A DNA stretch of 64,000 nt from positions 86,915 to 150,914 of the forward strand of contig CAIUWA010000018.1 in assembly GCA_903902745.1 (NCBI GenBank). The letters run 5' to 3'. The translations under genes were made by a program, and so were the position numbers. Positions 8,110 through 19,034 of this stretch are shown piece after piece (within the stretch, counting starts at the first letter, position 1; each line of letters begins with the position of its first letter). A model generated the notes under the pieces. That model was given only the letters and a program-made list of their open reading frames with translations. It made no database searches and was not told where the DNA came from. The stretch is from an uncultured Opitutia bacterium (GTDB lineage: Bacteria > Verrucomicrobiota > Verrucomicrobiia > Opitutales > Opitutaceae).

Positions 8110-8513
8110 GCGCGAACCAGCGCGGCCACGGCCATGGCGGAGGTCTCGGTGTGGGACAAACTCACCTGCACGTGCGAAGCGCCCACGTGGTGGAGGAGGA
8201 GCTGGCCCTTTTCATCGAGGCGGACGAGCGGCTCGTCGCGCGCACCGTGGTAAATGGAGACGGACTTCCAGCCCAGTTCCGCACCGATGCCGGTGGTAAA
8301 GCATTTGGATATGGCCTCCTTCGCCGCCCAACGGGCCGCGAGATGCTTGTGCGGGTGCGCCATGCTGAAACAGTAGGCCCGCTCCTCCTCCGTGAAGACG
8401 CGGTCGAGGAAACGGTCGCCATGCCGCTCCAGCACCTCGCGGATCCGCTGCACCTCGATGAGGTCACAGCCGAGGCCGATAAGGATGCCGCCTGGGGGAA
8501 GTTGGACGTTCAT
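8106..8513 (-). CDS. acpS: Holo-[acyl-carrier-protein] synthase
   Basis: Transfers 4'-phosphopantetheine from CoA to the serine of acyl carrier protein. At 135 residues it has the AcpS-type signatures: GLGCDLIEVQRI with the metal-binding D17, FTEEERAYC, and RWAAKEAISKCF with the second acidic ligand E66; VQVSLSHTETSAMA lies near the end. It is downstream of pdxJ, a neighbourhood also seen in E. coli, and overlaps the next gene by four bases. Confidence 0.95.
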   Translation of the reverse strand: MNVQLPPGGILIGLGCDLIEVQRIREVLERHGDRFLDRVFTEEERAYCFSMAHPHKHLAARWAAKEAISKCFTTGIGAELGWKSVSIYHGARDEPLVRLDEKGQLLLHHVGASHVQVSLSHTETSAMAVAALVRA

Positions 8514-8591
8514 GAGAAATCTTTTCTACAGGAGAAAATCGAGGAAATGGGGAGAAGCCCGACTCGGTTCCCTCTGTTACCTCATGTAAAA

Positions 8592-9335
8592 TCAGCCATT
8601 CATCCGCGCCTTCATTTCGCGGACGGCCTCCTCGACGCCGGTGAGCAGGGCGCGGCTGACGATGCTGTGGCCGATGTTGAGTTCATGCAGGCCGGGCAGC
8701 GTGCGCACTTCGGCGATGTTCACGTAGCTGATGCCATGGCCGGCGTTCACCGTGAGCCCGCATTGCAGACCGAGGCGGGCGCCCTCACCCAGCCGCGCGA
8801 ATTCCCGCGCGCGGGCGGGGCCATGATAAGCGTTGGCATAAGCTCCGGTATGAAGCTCGATCCAGGGCGCGCCGAGCTGCGCGCCCAGTTCGATCTGGGC
8901 CGCATCCGGGTCGATGAAAAGGCTGGTGGCGATGCCGGCCGCGTTCATCGCCCCGATGCACGCCTGCACCCGGTCGCGATTTTTAACCACGTCCAGACCG
9001 CCTTCGGTGGTGATTTCCTCGCGGCTTTCGGGCACGAGGCAGACGGAATCCGGCTTCAGCTTCAGGGCGAAGTCGATCATCGCGGGCGTGCAGGCCATCT
9101 CGAAGTTGAGTCGCGTCGCTATCGTCTCGCGCAGGCGCCACACATCGCGCTCCTGGATGTGCCGGCGGTCCTCGCGTAGATGCACGGTGATGCCATCAGC
9201 TCCCGCCCGCTCGGCCAGCACGGCAAATGCCACCGGATCCGGCTCCACCGGGCCGCCAGCCGTGGCTGCAGCCTGCCGGTAGCGGGCCTGCCGCAGGGTG
9301 GCACAGTGGTCGATATTAACGCCGAGAAGGAGCAT
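8592..9335 (-). CDS. pdxJ: Pyridoxine 5'-phosphate synthase
   Basis: Condenses 1-deoxyxylulose-5-phosphate with 3-amino-2-oxopropyl phosphate to make pyridoxine 5'-phosphate, the last step of the DXP-dependent vitamin B6 route. The start chosen is the ATG at 9335 ([19 protein letters not shown]), giving 247 residues; an upstream in-frame ATG adds seven residues with no family support. Typical motifs: [34 protein letters not shown] and the C-terminal [12 protein letters not shown]. It heads the acpS-nnr gene run and is divergent from the membrane protein at 9440. Confidence 0.96.
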   Translation of the reverse strand: MLLLGVNIDHCATLRQARYRQAAATAGGPVEPDPVAFAVLAERAGADGITVHLREDRRHIQERDVWRLRETIATRLNFEMACTPAMIDFALKLKPDSVCLVPESREEITTEGGLDVVKNRDRVQACIGAMNAAGIATSLFIDPDAAQIELGAQLGAPWIELHTGAYANAYHGPARAREFARLGEGARLGLQCGLTVNAGHGISYVNIAEVRTLPGLHELNIGHSIVSRALLTGVEEAVREMKARMNG

Positions 9336-9439
9336 GGGAGGGGAAATGTGGCACAAAGGGGGAGGCCAGGAAAACAGGAAAATGCGAGCCCGGATGAAAT
9401 CTGCTTCCGGGGGTCCCCGCTTCCCCCTTCAATCCCCGC

Positions 9440-10147
9440 GTGCCGTCCACTCCGCCCAAGAAGGAAAACCTGCTGATCAACCTCGTCTGCAACATCGCGG
9501 TGCCGACGTTCGCGTTCATGAAGCTGAGCACCGACGACCGGCTCGGGCCGCTCTGGGGCGGATTGGTCGCGCTGGCGTTTCCGCTCAGCTACGGCCTGTA
9601 CGATTTTGTCCGGCGGCGGAAGGCCAACTTCATTTCCCTCATCGGCATCGCGAGCATCATGCTCTCCGGCGGTCTTCTGCTCGGCAAGGCCGGCGGGTTC
9701 TGGTTCGCGGTGAAGGACGGCGTGCTGCCGCTCGTCATTGGCGCCGCCATGCTCGCCACGCTGCGGACGAAGAACCCCCTCGTGCGGGAATTGCTCTACA
9801 ACGACCAGATCATCGACGTGGGCCGAGTCGATGCCGTGCTGGCCGAGCGCGGCCAGCAGCCCGCCCTCACGCGGCTGCTCACGCGCACCAGCCTCTGGCT
9901 CGGCGGCTCCTTTGTCGTCAGCGCCGGCCTCAACTTCTGCCTCGCGCGCTACCTGATCAATAGCCCCCCGGGCACGCCGGCGTTCAACGCCGAGCTCGGC
10001 CGCATGCATGTGCTGAGCTGGCCCGTGATCGTCCTGCCCAGCATGGTCGTGATGATGTTCGTGTTCTGGCGCCTCGTGGCAGGACTGAGGCAACTGACTG
10101 GCCTGACGACCGACGAAATTTTCCGAGCCCCGGAGCCGAAGGCCTGA
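9440..10147 (+). CDS. VC0807-family integral membrane protein
   Basis: A 235-residue protein with about five or six hydrophobic segments: residues 13-27 (INLVCNIAVPTFAFM), 40-56, 65-82, 88-104, 150-168 and a C-terminal span around 195-212. It opens with the PKKENLLINL pattern common in the VC0807 family of uncharacterised membrane proteins. The start is GTG at 9440. It is followed by a convergent lipoprotein gene 21 bases away. Function is unknown; the family name is from recognition of the pattern and is moderately secure. Confidence 0.72.
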   Translation: MPSTPPKKENLLINLVCNIAVPTFAFMKLSTDDRLGPLWGGLVALAFPLSYGLYDFVRRRKANFISLIGIASIMLSGGLLLGKAGGFWFAVKDGVLPLVIGAAMLATLRTKNPLVRELLYNDQIIDVGRVDAVLAERGQQPALTRLLTRTSLWLGGSFVVSAGLNFCLARYLINSPPGTPAFNAELGRMHVLSWPVIVLPSMVVMMFVFWRLVAGLRQLTGLTTDEIFRAPEPKA

Positions 10148-10168
10148 GCCGGGCTCGGGACCGCTCGC

Positions 10169-10618
10169 TCAGCGCTTGCTCTGCTCGACGCTGGTCACCT
10201 TGCCATTGGCGAACGTCACGCGGATGACCTCGTCGATATGCGTGCGGTAGACATCCTGCGTGATGGGTTCGTGATAAACCACGTAGCCGCCCGGAGTCTG
10301 CACAATGACCCGGTGCCAGCCGGCCCAGGCCTGGCCTTCGTATTGCTGCCAGTACGTCCGGTAGACCCAAGTGTGATGGGTGCCATCGGCCGTCGCGATC
10401 TCGCGTTTGTCATCGGGATCCCCAAGGGCGATGTAGACCATGTCCTCGGAGTCACCCGGGTTGATCTTGCCCCGCTCCAGACGCTCCTGAGTCTTGGGGC
10501 TGAGGGAATTGTAGACGTCGGACTTTTCCTTGGCACGCGAGTGAAACGTGTCACAGCCGGCGAGGCAGAAGGCGGCGGCGAGCGCCGCGAGGGAGAGGAA
10601 TGCAATGGGCTTCTTCAT
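10169..10618 (-). CDS. Hypothetical lipoprotein
   Basis: A 149-residue exported lipoprotein. The signal peptide MKKPIAFLSLAALAAAFCLAGC ends in a good lipobox (LAG/C, lipidated C22). The mature part contains SDVYNSLSPKTQERLERG and MVYIALGDPDDKRE, a layout resembling SmpA/OmlA-like small envelope lipoproteins (a 'GM-x-x-ALG-P' type turn), and a C-terminal VTFANGKVTSVEQ strand. It is 27 bases downstream of gltA on the same strand. The outer-membrane assembly link is only a resemblance. Confidence 0.8.
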   Translation of the reverse strand: MKKPIAFLSLAALAAAFCLAGCDTFHSRAKEKSDVYNSLSPKTQERLERGKINPGDSEDMVYIALGDPDDKREIATADGTHHTWVYRTYWQQYEGQAWAGWHRVIVQTPGGYVVYHEPITQDVYRTHIDEVIRVTFANGKVTSVEQSKR

Positions 10619-10645
10619 GAAGCCCCACCGACCGCCAATTCGCCT

Positions 10646-11941
<1,296 letters not shown>

Positions 11942-12094
11942 GGGGAGAGGAGCGAAGCTAAATCCGGGCCGCTTGCAAAGGAAAGATGCCGGCCAATGTC
12001 GCCTTTTGGGCAGGAATAAGGCCGCTGCTCCGAATCGGTTAGGGAAACTGCAGCGGTGGTCTGCCCCTTGTAGGGGCGCCGTCAAGCAGCGCCT

Positions 12095-12739
12095 CTATCT
12101 CTTGGCTGCGACAGCGGCGAAATTCCGGTAGATCTGCAGGCCCTTGGCCTGGCTTTTCTCCGGGTGAAACTGCGTGGCAAAGCAGCGCCCACGCGCGATG
12201 GCCGCGGTGAACGGGCCGCCGTAATCGCACTCCGCCAGTACGAGCGCAGGGTCGGCCGGCGCGCAGTAAAAGCTGTGCACAAAGTAGAAGGCTTCGCCCT
12301 CCGGCTTGAGGCCGGTCGCCAGGGGCGAGCGGGGCTGGACAAAACGCACCGTGTTCCAGCCCATGTGCGGGATCTTAAACTCCGGCGGACGCTGGAAGCG
12401 CACGACCTGGCCGGGAAAAATCCCGAGGCCGGTGACGTTACCCTCCTCCGAATGCTCGAACAGCGCCTGCATCCCCAGGCAGACGCCCAGAAACGGCCGG
12501 TCGGCCGCGATCCAGTCGCGCACGGTGGCATCGAGTTTCGCGGCGCGCAGAGCCGCCACGCAGTCGCGCAGCGCGCCGACGCCGGGCAGCACCAGACCCG
12601 CCGCGCCGCTCGCGGCGATCTCCTCGGGCGTGTGCACGACGCGCGGTGACACCCCGACGGCCTCAAGGGCCTTCGTGACGCTGCGGAGGTTGCAGATGCC
12701 GTTGTCGATGACGGCGACAGTGGTGGGAGCGGAACTCAT
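12095..12739 (-). CDS. hisH: Imidazole glycerol phosphate synthase, glutamine amidotransferase subunit
   Basis: Supplies ammonia to HisF in histidine biosynthesis. The 214-residue class I amidotransferase has DNGICNLRSV at the N-terminus, the nucleophile C87 in GVCLGMQALFE, the HMGWN segment, and the catalytic His/Glu in ATQFHPEKS near the C-terminus. HisF is not in the window. hisB, hisC and hisD lie just upstream on the same strand but are separated by an opposite-strand gene, so hisH has its own promoter region (12740-12877, shared with the divergent methyltransferase). Confidence 0.96.
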   Translation of the reverse strand: MSSAPTTVAVIDNGICNLRSVTKALEAVGVSPRVVHTPEEIAASGAAGLVLPGVGALRDCVAALRAAKLDATVRDWIAADRPFLGVCLGMQALFEHSEEGNVTGLGIFPGQVVRFQRPPEFKIPHMGWNTVRFVQPRSPLATGLKPEGEAFYFVHSFYCAPADPALVLAECDYGGPFTAAIARGRCFATQFHPEKSQAKGLQIYRNFAAVAAKR

Positions 12740-12877
12740 GAATCAGGGGTTAAACGATCTAACGCCGGCGCGATGAAAGTAAACACCGCCCGCGATGACG
12801 GCACTATGGGGTGGCCTGGACCGGCGGATCAGTCCTATCCTTCTCCCGCAAATATCCAGTCGCATTCAACTGCTCTG

Positions 12878-13444
12878 ATGACTCTCCCCTCTCCCTGGAT
12901 TCCCGGCCTGTTCTTCGCGCTATCGGAAACGGTGATCGGCCGGGTCCGCCGTGCGACGAAGGCCAACTACACGCTCAAGGATCAAAACTCCCTGCGGTTG
13001 CTGGGTATTGTGATCTGGTCGAGTATCGCGCTGGCCGTGCTCGCGGCCTACTTTCTGCCTGCCGCACGCGTGTCGTACTACCCGCGCTACTATCTCGCCG
13101 GGCTGTGTCTGTTTGTGCCTGGCATCGCCCTGCGCTGGTATTCCATCTGGATCCTAGGCCATTTCTTTACCGTGAACGTCGCCATTGCCTCGGACCACCG
13201 GCTGATCGAGACCGGTCCTTATCGCTATCTCCGGCATCCGAGCTACACCGGCGCCCTCCTGGTCTTTGTCGGGCTCGGCCTCTCCATGGGCAATTTCGTT
13301 TCCGTGGCCTTGATGGTCATTCCGGTCTTCCTCGTTTTCCGACGGCGCATGGCCGTCGAGGAGCAAGCCCTCGTCGGAGCCTTCGGCGATACCTACCGCG
13401 CGTACATGCAACGGACCAAACGGCTGGTGCCGTTTGTCTATTGA
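12878..13444 (+). CDS. Isoprenylcysteine carboxyl methyltransferase (ICMT)-family membrane protein
   Basis: A 188-residue integral membrane protein from the ATG at 12878 (MTLPSPWIPGLFFALSE). It has hydrophobic spans near 5-15, 40-60, 75-92 and 125-155. The diagnostic segment is the SAM-binding motif LIETGPYRYLRHPSYTG (about 110-126), which is shared by ICMT and PEMT-type membrane methyltransferases; a conserved EEQALVGAFGDTYRAY follows. Bacterial members act on small lipophilic substrates; the real substrate is unknown. It lies on the opposite strand between hisH and hisB, and the hisB stop is only 4 bases away. Confidence 0.8.
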   Translation: MTLPSPWIPGLFFALSETVIGRVRRATKANYTLKDQNSLRLLGIVIWSSIALAVLAAYFLPAARVSYYPRYYLAGLCLFVPGIALRWYSIWILGHFFTVNVAIASDHRLIETGPYRYLRHPSYTGALLVFVGLGLSMGNFVSVALMVIPVFLVFRRRMAVEEQALVGAFGDTYRAYMQRTKRLVPFVY

Positions 13445-13447
13445 GAG

Positions 13448-14053
13448 CTAAATTTTCCCCTTGGTCGAGGGCAGCAGGTCGGCGGCGCGGGGCTCGATCT
13501 GGGTGGCCATGTCGAGCGCGCGAGCCAGGCACTTGAAGATCGCCTCGGCCACGTGGTGCGGCTCCTCGCCGTACACCAGCTGCACATGCAGGTTCGCGCC
13601 GAGCGCGTTGCTGAACGCGCGGCAGAATTCCTTCACGAGCACGATGTTGAAATCGCGCACGAACATCGTCGGCGCCTCCGCCTGATAGACCAAGTGCGGC
13701 CGGCCGCCCACATCGACGGCGATGCGCGCGAGCGACTCGTCCATCGGGAGCAGGAAAAAACCATAGCGCTTGATGCCGACCTTGTCGCCGAGCGCCTCCT
13801 TGAAGGCCTGGCCCAGCACGAGACCGACATCCTCGACGGTGTGGTGATAGTCGACGTCGGTGTCGCCCTTCGCCTTCACGGTGAGGTCAAACAGGCCGTG
13901 CTTGGCGAAAAGCGTGAGCATGTGGTCGAAGAACGCCACGCCGGTGTCGATCTTGCCCACGCCGCGACCGTCGATCGCGAGGGTGAGCGCGATGTCGGTC
14001 TCGGCCGTCTTGCGGGTGACGGTCGCTACGCGTTGGGAGGTGCCTTTAGCCAT
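13448..14053 (-). CDS. hisB: Imidazoleglycerol-phosphate dehydratase
   Basis: Dehydrates imidazole glycerol phosphate to imidazole acetol phosphate in histidine synthesis; a di-manganese enzyme. From the ATG at 14053 ([19 protein letters not shown]) it is 201 residues, the monofunctional length without the phosphatase domain of E. coli HisB. Metal-binding motifs are visible: [24 protein letters not shown], and [18 protein letters not shown]. Its start lies inside the 3' end of hisC (28-base overlap), so translation is probably coupled. Confidence 0.96.
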   Translation of the reverse strand: MAKGTSQRVATVTRKTAETDIALTLAIDGRGVGKIDTGVAFFDHMLTLFAKHGLFDLTVKAKGDTDVDYHHTVEDVGLVLGQAFKEALGDKVGIKRYGFFLLPMDESLARIAVDVGGRPHLVYQAEAPTMFVRDFNIVLVKEFCRAFSNALGANLHVQLVYGEEPHHVAEAIFKCLARALDMATQIEPRAADLLPSTKGKI

Positions 14054-15132
14054 GCGTCGAGGGTTTCGTTGAGAACCAGCATTTCCTGATCGGTGCCGAC
14101 GCTGATGCGGAGAAACGGGGCGGTCAAGGCGTGGCTCGGGAAGTGCCGGACGAGGACTTTGCGGCTGCACAGGAAGTCGTAGGCCGACTTGGAGACAGCG
14201 GGGCCGGTTTCGCCCCGGAGATTTTTCGGCTCCGTGAAAATGAAATTCGCCTGCGAGGGATAGGTGAACCAGCCGCGCTTTTCGCCCAGTCCGCGCACCG
14301 CGGCGTCGCGGGTGGCCTGCACCTTGGCAATGACCGTGGCATAATAACCCTGGTCACCCAAGGCCGCGAGCGCGGCCACCTGGGAGAGGCGGTTGACGTT
14401 GTAGCTGTCCCGCACTCCGTCGAGCAGGCCGGTGACCTCCGGGTGAGCGAGCGTGTAGCCGACGCGGATGCCGGCGAGGGCATAGGCCTTGGATAGCGTC
14501 CGCACGACCACGAGGTTGGGATGGCGCGCCAGCAGGGACACGGCGTTTTCCCGCGCGAACGGCGCGTAGGCCTCGTCCACCACGAGCAAACCGCGGAAGC
14601 CCGCGAGCACGCGCTCGATCTCGGCGTTGGCAAAACCCACCCCGGTCGGCGCGTTGGGCGACGTGAGGAAAAACACCCGCGCCGCCGAGGCCGCGATGCG
14701 GTCCACTGGCAGCCGCATCGTGCGGTCGAACTCGATCACGCTGGTACCACCGTTCTCGATTCCGACCAGCACGGGATAAAGCGAGTAGCTCGGCAGGGTA
14801 AACCCGGCCGCGGCCTCGGGCGCGCAAAAACAGCGCACGAGCAGATTGAGCAGGTCGTCAGAACCGTTGCCGATGCAGACGTTTTCCGCGCGCAGGCCGT
14901 GCAGCGCCGCCACGGCGGCGCGGAGGGCGGAGCTTTTCGGGTTCGGATAAAGCCGCAGCGACGCACCGTCCTCGCCGATCTCGCGTCGCAGTGCCTCCGC
15001 CACCCGCGGGCTGGGCGGATAGGGGCACTCGTTGGTGTTCAACTTCACCCAGCCGGGCTCCGTGGGCTGGAGGCCGGGCGTGTAGGCGTGGAGCTTCGCA
15101 ATGTGCGGCAGAGCGAGGGAAGAAATTTTCAT
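14026..15132 (-). CDS. hisC: Histidinol-phosphate aminotransferase
   Basis: PLP-dependent class I/II aminotransferase that converts imidazole acetol phosphate to histidinol phosphate. The 368 residues include [12 protein letters not shown] (33-42 region), [12 protein letters not shown], the aspartate in VVDEAYAPF and the PLP lysine K215 in [15 protein letters not shown]. The ATG is at 15132, at the edge of the 79-base palindrome that separates hisC from hisD. The 3' end overlaps hisB. Confidence 0.95.
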   Translation of the reverse strand: MKISSLALPHIAKLHAYTPGLQPTEPGWVKLNTNECPYPPSPRVAEALRREIGEDGASLRLYPNPKSSALRAAVAALHGLRAENVCIGNGSDDLLNLLVRCFCAPEAAAGFTLPSYSLYPVLVGIENGGTSVIEFDRTMRLPVDRIAASAARVFFLTSPNAPTGVGFANAEIERVLAGFRGLLVVDEAYAPFARENAVSLLARHPNLVVVRTLSKAYALAGIRVGYTLAHPEVTGLLDGVRDSYNVNRLSQVAALAALGDQGYYATVIAKVQATRDAAVRGLGEKRGWFTYPSQANFIFTEPKNLRGETGPAVSKSAYDFLCSRKVLVRHFPSHALTAPFLRISVGTDQEMLVLNETLDAWLKAPPNA

Positions 15133-15210
15133 GTAGGAACCTGCGGGCAGGCAATGTAGGGCGTGATGAAGCCGGCAACGCGAGGCATCGCCTGCCAGCA
15201 GGTTCCTACA
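15132..15210. repeat. 79-bp palindrome joining hisD stop and hisC start
   Basis: The left arm TGTAGGAACCTGCGGGCAGG (15132-15151) and the right arm GCCTGCCAGCAGGTTCCTACA (15190-15210) are reverse complements except for one position; the loop is about 38 bases and includes GTAGGGCG. The right arm contains the hisD TAG stop (15206-15208) and the left arm shares its first base with the hisC ATG. Architecture and arms (GTAGGAACCTGC-GCAGGC) are like bacterial REP/BIME elements. A strong stem here could pause ribosomes or stabilise the upstream hisD message. Confidence 0.8.
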
Positions 15211-16501
15211 GGGTGCGGATTTTCACCGAGCGGCCGTGGGCGTCGAGCTGTTCCATCGCTGCAAACGCGGCAACGACCGGCTCGCCGCGGCGCACGCTGC
15301 CCCGGGTGTATTTTACGACGCTGGTGCGGCGGACAAAATCCGTGACGCGCAGCCCGCTGAAAAAACGTCCGGCCCGGCCCGTCGGCAGCACATGGCTGGG
15401 GCCGGCGGTGAAGTCACCCAGTGCGGTCGGCGTATAGTTGCCGATCATGATCGCACCCGCCGTTGTGATGGCCTTCGTGAGCCGTTTCGCTGCTGCATCA
15501 CCCACGAGCAGTTCAAGGTGCTCGGGCGCGACGTAGTTGGCGACGGTGGCGGACTCCGCCAGGGTGCCGACCTCGACGGCGAGGAAGCCCTCGGTGAGCA
15601 CACGCTGCGTTTTCTCGGAGCGCTTGATCAGCCGGAGCTGGGACTCCATCTCCTTCAGGATGGCGGTGATGATGGCGGCGGACGTTGCGACCAGGTAGAT
15701 TTTCTCCCGGCCGGAGCCGTGCTCGGCCTGCGCAAGCAAATCCGCGGCGGCGAAGTCGGCGCGCGCGCTGTCGTCGGCGATGATCATCACCTCGCTCGGG
15801 CCCGGCAGCGAATCCACGCCCACCGTGCCGAAGACCTGCCGCTTCGCCTCGCAGACGAATGCGTTGCCCGGCCCGAAAACCTTGTCGACCGCCGAGATCG
15901 TCGCCGTGCCGTAGGCCATCGCGCCGATGGCCTGGATGCCGCCGATGCGGTAGACTTCGTCCACACCCAGCAGCTGCAACGCGGCGAGCAGCTCGCCCGC
16001 AACCCTGCCCTCGGCATTGGACGGTGTGAAAACGGCGATCTCCGGACAGCCGGCGATCTGCGCGAGTGTAACGGTCATCAGCACCGTCGAGACCAGTGGC
16101 ACCTGCCCGCCGGGCACATACACGCCCACGCGCCGGATCGGGTCAAATTTCTCGCCCACCTCGGCGCCCTGCGGATTCTTGGCCGTCCAGTCCTTCGCGA
16201 GGCCCCGGCGGTTGAACGCCACGATGCTGTCACGGGCGGCGACGAGCGCGCGGCGCGAGGCGGTCGGCAGGCGTTTCGCCGCAGCGGCGAGTTCGGAGGG
16301 CTTGAGGCGGAAATCACGCGGGCGGAGCTTCGCGCCGTCAAACTTCGCCGCGTAATAGGCCACGGCCTCGTCACCCCGCGCATCCACGTCGGCGAGGATG
16401 GACGCGACCTGCGCGGAAAAATCCCGGGAGACAGCCGCGCCGCGGCAGAACGCGGCGAGGTCGGCATGGAAGGTCTTGGAGCTGTAACTCAGTGTGCGCA
16501 C
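15206..16501 (-). CDS. hisD: Histidinol dehydrogenase
   Basis: Zinc- and NAD-dependent enzyme that oxidises histidinol to histidine in two steps. A GTG start at 16501 (opening VRTLSYSSKTFHADL) gives 431 residues, the usual size; a 30-residue longer frame is unsupported. Conserved parts: VGVYVPGGQVPLVSTVLMT, VFGPGNAFVCEAKRQVFG, LPGPSEVMIIAD, the zinc ligands in LLAQAEHGSGREK, YVAPEHLELL, GPSHVLPTGRAGRF and the final AHGRS histidine. First gene of hisD-hisC-hisB; the stop lies in the palindrome at 15132-15210. Confidence 0.94.
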   Translation of the reverse strand: MRTLSYSSKTFHADLAAFCRGAAVSRDFSAQVASILADVDARGDEAVAYYAAKFDGAKLRPRDFRLKPSELAAAAKRLPTASRRALVAARDSIVAFNRRGLAKDWTAKNPQGAEVGEKFDPIRRVGVYVPGGQVPLVSTVLMTVTLAQIAGCPEIAVFTPSNAEGRVAGELLAALQLLGVDEVYRIGGIQAIGAMAYGTATISAVDKVFGPGNAFVCEAKRQVFGTVGVDSLPGPSEVMIIADDSARADFAAADLLAQAEHGSGREKIYLVATSAAIITAILKEMESQLRLIKRSEKTQRVLTEGFLAVEVGTLAESATVANYVAPEHLELLVGDAAAKRLTKAITTAGAIMIGNYTPTALGDFTAGPSHVLPTGRAGRFFSGLRVTDFVRRTSVVKYTRGSVRRGEPVVAAFAAMEQLDAHGRSVKIRTL

Positions 16502-16632
16502 AGAGCGACCACCGTGGCAGGTCTTGGGACCTGACGCCAGCCGGAAGGTGGCCGTCAGCCAATCGAGCTGGCTTAAAATTCGTCCGGACAAGCTCCTGCG
16601 GGATACCGCCGCCGGCGAAGCCGGGCCCGCAA

Positions 16633-17424
16633 TCAGCGCTGCAGGAACGAGGGGATGACAAAAAGGCTGCCGTCGAACTTCTCGTTCACCGTCACCTTTT
16701 CAAAATTCACCGTGACCGAGCGCTCCTTGCCATCGGCCTGCTTGGTCGTGGTGATGACCTTCTTTGGAAAACGGATGCCATCGGCCATCAGTTCGCCTTC
16801 CTCCCGGATGGAGCCGCCCTTTTCCGTTTCGGTCAGCACCAGCCTGCCGGTGGCTTGGTCAAAGTAGCGGACGAAGGCGATGCCCGGCTCGTGACGGAAG
16901 GCGAGTTTCTGGCAGGCGACCCCGTTCACGGTGGCCTCGCCGAGATCCTCGATGGTGCCGCCGCGCAGCTCGAGGCCCCGGTAGAACGAAAGATTTTCCC
17001 AGGTGTTGGCCCGGAGCGCCTTGATTTCGATTCCCTTGAGCAGGTCCATGTTCCAGCGCCGGACGTCCTTGGCATCCTGCACCCGGTGCCAGGCCTCGAA
17101 GTTGTCGAGGGCCGTGATCTCGATGCGCTGCTCCACCACGTCGCCCACCTTCTTCTCGGACGTGGCCACGATGCGCTGCTGGTAGGGTTTCTGAAAGATG
17201 ATCTCCACCACGGCCTCGACCGGTTTGGGCCCCTCGGGGGTCTCTTCGGTGGTGACCAGCGAGCCGGTGTAATGCACGGATTTCACGGCATTGAGCGCGG
17301 CATCGGGGCCGAGATAGGCGCGGGCCTTGGCGATGACGGCGGCGGTGTCGCCGCGCGCACTCGCCAGCGCACCCGACAGGGCCAGGAGGGAAACGAGCAG
17401 GAAACGGGGGGTCTGGGTCGTCAT
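16633..17424 (-). CDS. Hypothetical exported protein
   Basis: From the ATG at 17424 the product is 263 residues with a clear Sec signal peptide (MTTQTPRFLLVSLLALSG..., cleavage near ASARG). The mature part is beta-rich with VHYTGSLVTTEETPEGP, VEAVVEIIFQKPYQQRI, YFDQATGRLVLTE and a C-terminal SVTVNFEKVTVNEKFDG, a pattern reminiscent of LolA/LppX or outer-membrane lipoprotein-sorting folds. That is a resemblance only. A longer in-frame extension overlaps guaA and is a shadow. It lies 71 bases after guaA on the same strand. Confidence 0.72.
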   Translation of the reverse strand: MTTQTPRFLLVSLLALSGALASARGDTAAVIAKARAYLGPDAALNAVKSVHYTGSLVTTEETPEGPKPVEAVVEIIFQKPYQQRIVATSEKKVGDVVEQRIEITALDNFEAWHRVQDAKDVRRWNMDLLKGIEIKALRANTWENLSFYRGLELRGGTIEDLGEATVNGVACQKLAFRHEPGIAFVRYFDQATGRLVLTETEKGGSIREEGELMADGIRFPKKVITTTKQADGKERSVTVNFEKVTVNEKFDGSLFVIPSFLQR

Positions 17425-17495
17425 GAAATAAGCGTGTGAGGGGGTGTTTTCATTCTGAAAACGCGAGCCGGCATCGCAATGGCAAAACTCGTTTC

Positions 17496-19034
17496 CTACT
17501 CCCATTCGATGGTGGCGGGCGGCTTGGAGCTGATGTCGAGGACGACCCGGCTGACGCCGCGAACCTCGTTGGTGATGCGGCTGGAGATTTTCTGCAGCAA
17601 GTCGTGCGGCAGCTTCGCCCAGTCGGCGGTCATGGCGTCGATGCTCTCCACGATGCGCAGGGCGATGACGAAATCGTAGGTGCGCTCGTCGCCGAACACG
17701 CCGACGGTGCGGACCGGCAGAAAGACGGCGAACGACTGCCACACCTTGTAGTAGTAACCCGAGGCCATCATCTCGTCCTGCAGGACGGCGTCGGCGTTGC
17801 GGAGGATCTCCAGCTTTTCGGCGGTGATGTCGCCCATCACGCGCACCCCGAGACCGGGACCCGGGAACGGCTGGCGCCAGACAACCTCCTTGGGGAGGCC
17901 GAGCGCGGCGCCGACGGCGCGCACCTCATCCTTGAAGAGCTCGCGCAGAGGCTCGACCAGCTTGAGCTTCATCCGCGCGGGCAGGCCGCCGACGTTGTGG
18001 TGGGTCTTGATGAGCGACGCGGGATTATTGCCGATCGAGACGCTCTCAATGACGTCCGGATAGAGCGTGCCCTGCCCGAGAAAGTCGGCGTGACCAATGG
18101 ACTTGAGGGATTTTTCGAACACGGCGACGAAGGTGCGACCGATGATTTTGCGTTTCTTTTCCGGCTCGGTGACACCCTTCAGCCGGCGCAGGAACAGCGC
18201 CGATGCATCCACGACCCGCAGGTCGATCTTGAAGTTCCGTTTATAGAGCGACTCGACGTAGGCGCGCTCGCCCTTCCGCAACAGGCCGTTGTCCACGAAC
18301 ACGCAGGTGAGCTGCTTGCCGATGGCCTTGTGCAGCAGCGCCGCGGCCACCGAGGAATCCACACCGCCGGAGAGCCCGAGGAGGACGCGCGACTTGCCCA
18401 CCTTTGCGCGGATGTCCGCCACGGTCTGCGCGATGAAATCGCGCGTGGTCCAGTCCTGCTTCGCCCGGCAGACGCCGAGGAGGAAATTGCGGATCATGTC
18501 CACCCCGCGCTCGGTGTGAAACACCTCGGGATGGAACTGGATGCCGTAAAAGCCGCGCTTCGTGTCCTCGATGGCAGCGAAGAGCGAATTTTCCGAAGTC
18601 CCGATGGCGGCGAACCCGGGAGGGAGCTTCGTCAGTTTGTCGCCGTGTGAATTCCAGACCCGCAGCTTGCGCGGGAGTTTGGCGAAGAGCTTGCCGGGTT
18701 TTCTGATCGTGAGATGGCCGTGGCCATATTCGCGCGCCTTGCTGTGGGCAACATGGCCGCCGAGAAAATGGCCCATCAACTGGACGCCATAGCAAATGCC
18801 GAGCACCGGCACGCCCAGCTCGAAAATGGCGGGATCCGGGTGCGGGGCGGTCTTCGCGTATACGCTCTGCGGGCCGCCGGAGAGGATGATGCCGACGACG
18901 CCGTCCGCGCGGAGCTTCGCGGCGGGCGTGGCGAAGTGGTAGATCTTCGAGTAAACCTGACACTCGCGGATGCGGCGCGCGATGACCTGGGTGAGCTGGG
19001 AACCGAAGTCTAGGACGGCGATGGTCTGTGGCAT
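17496..19034 (-). CDS. guaA: GMP synthase (glutamine-hydrolysing)
   Basis: Converts XMP to GMP with glutamine and ATP. From the ATG at 19034 ([13 protein letters not shown]) it is 512 residues. The amidotransferase half has C81 in [15 protein letters not shown] with H168/E170 in FHPEVF; the ATP-pyrophosphatase half has [11 protein letters not shown] (about 221-231); the dimerisation domain ends in the typical PPATIEWE. It terminates with TAG, evidence that TAG is an ordinary stop codon in this genome. A promoter should lie in 19035-19431. Confidence 0.97.
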   Translation of the reverse strand: MPQTIAVLDFGSQLTQVIARRIRECQVYSKIYHFATPAAKLRADGVVGIILSGGPQSVYAKTAPHPDPAIFELGVPVLGICYGVQLMGHFLGGHVAHSKAREYGHGHLTIRKPGKLFAKLPRKLRVWNSHGDKLTKLPPGFAAIGTSENSLFAAIEDTKRGFYGIQFHPEVFHTERGVDMIRNFLLGVCRAKQDWTTRDFIAQTVADIRAKVGKSRVLLGLSGGVDSSVAAALLHKAIGKQLTCVFVDNGLLRKGERAYVESLYKRNFKIDLRVVDASALFLRRLKGVTEPEKKRKIIGRTFVAVFEKSLKSIGHADFLGQGTLYPDVIESVSIGNNPASLIKTHHNVGGLPARMKLKLVEPLRELFKDEVRAVGAALGLPKEVVWRQPFPGPGLGVRVMGDITAEKLEILRNADAVLQDEMMASGYYYKVWQSFAVFLPVRTVGVFGDERTYDFVIALRIVESIDAMTADWAKLPHDLLQKISSRITNEVRGVSRVVLDISSKPPATIEWE

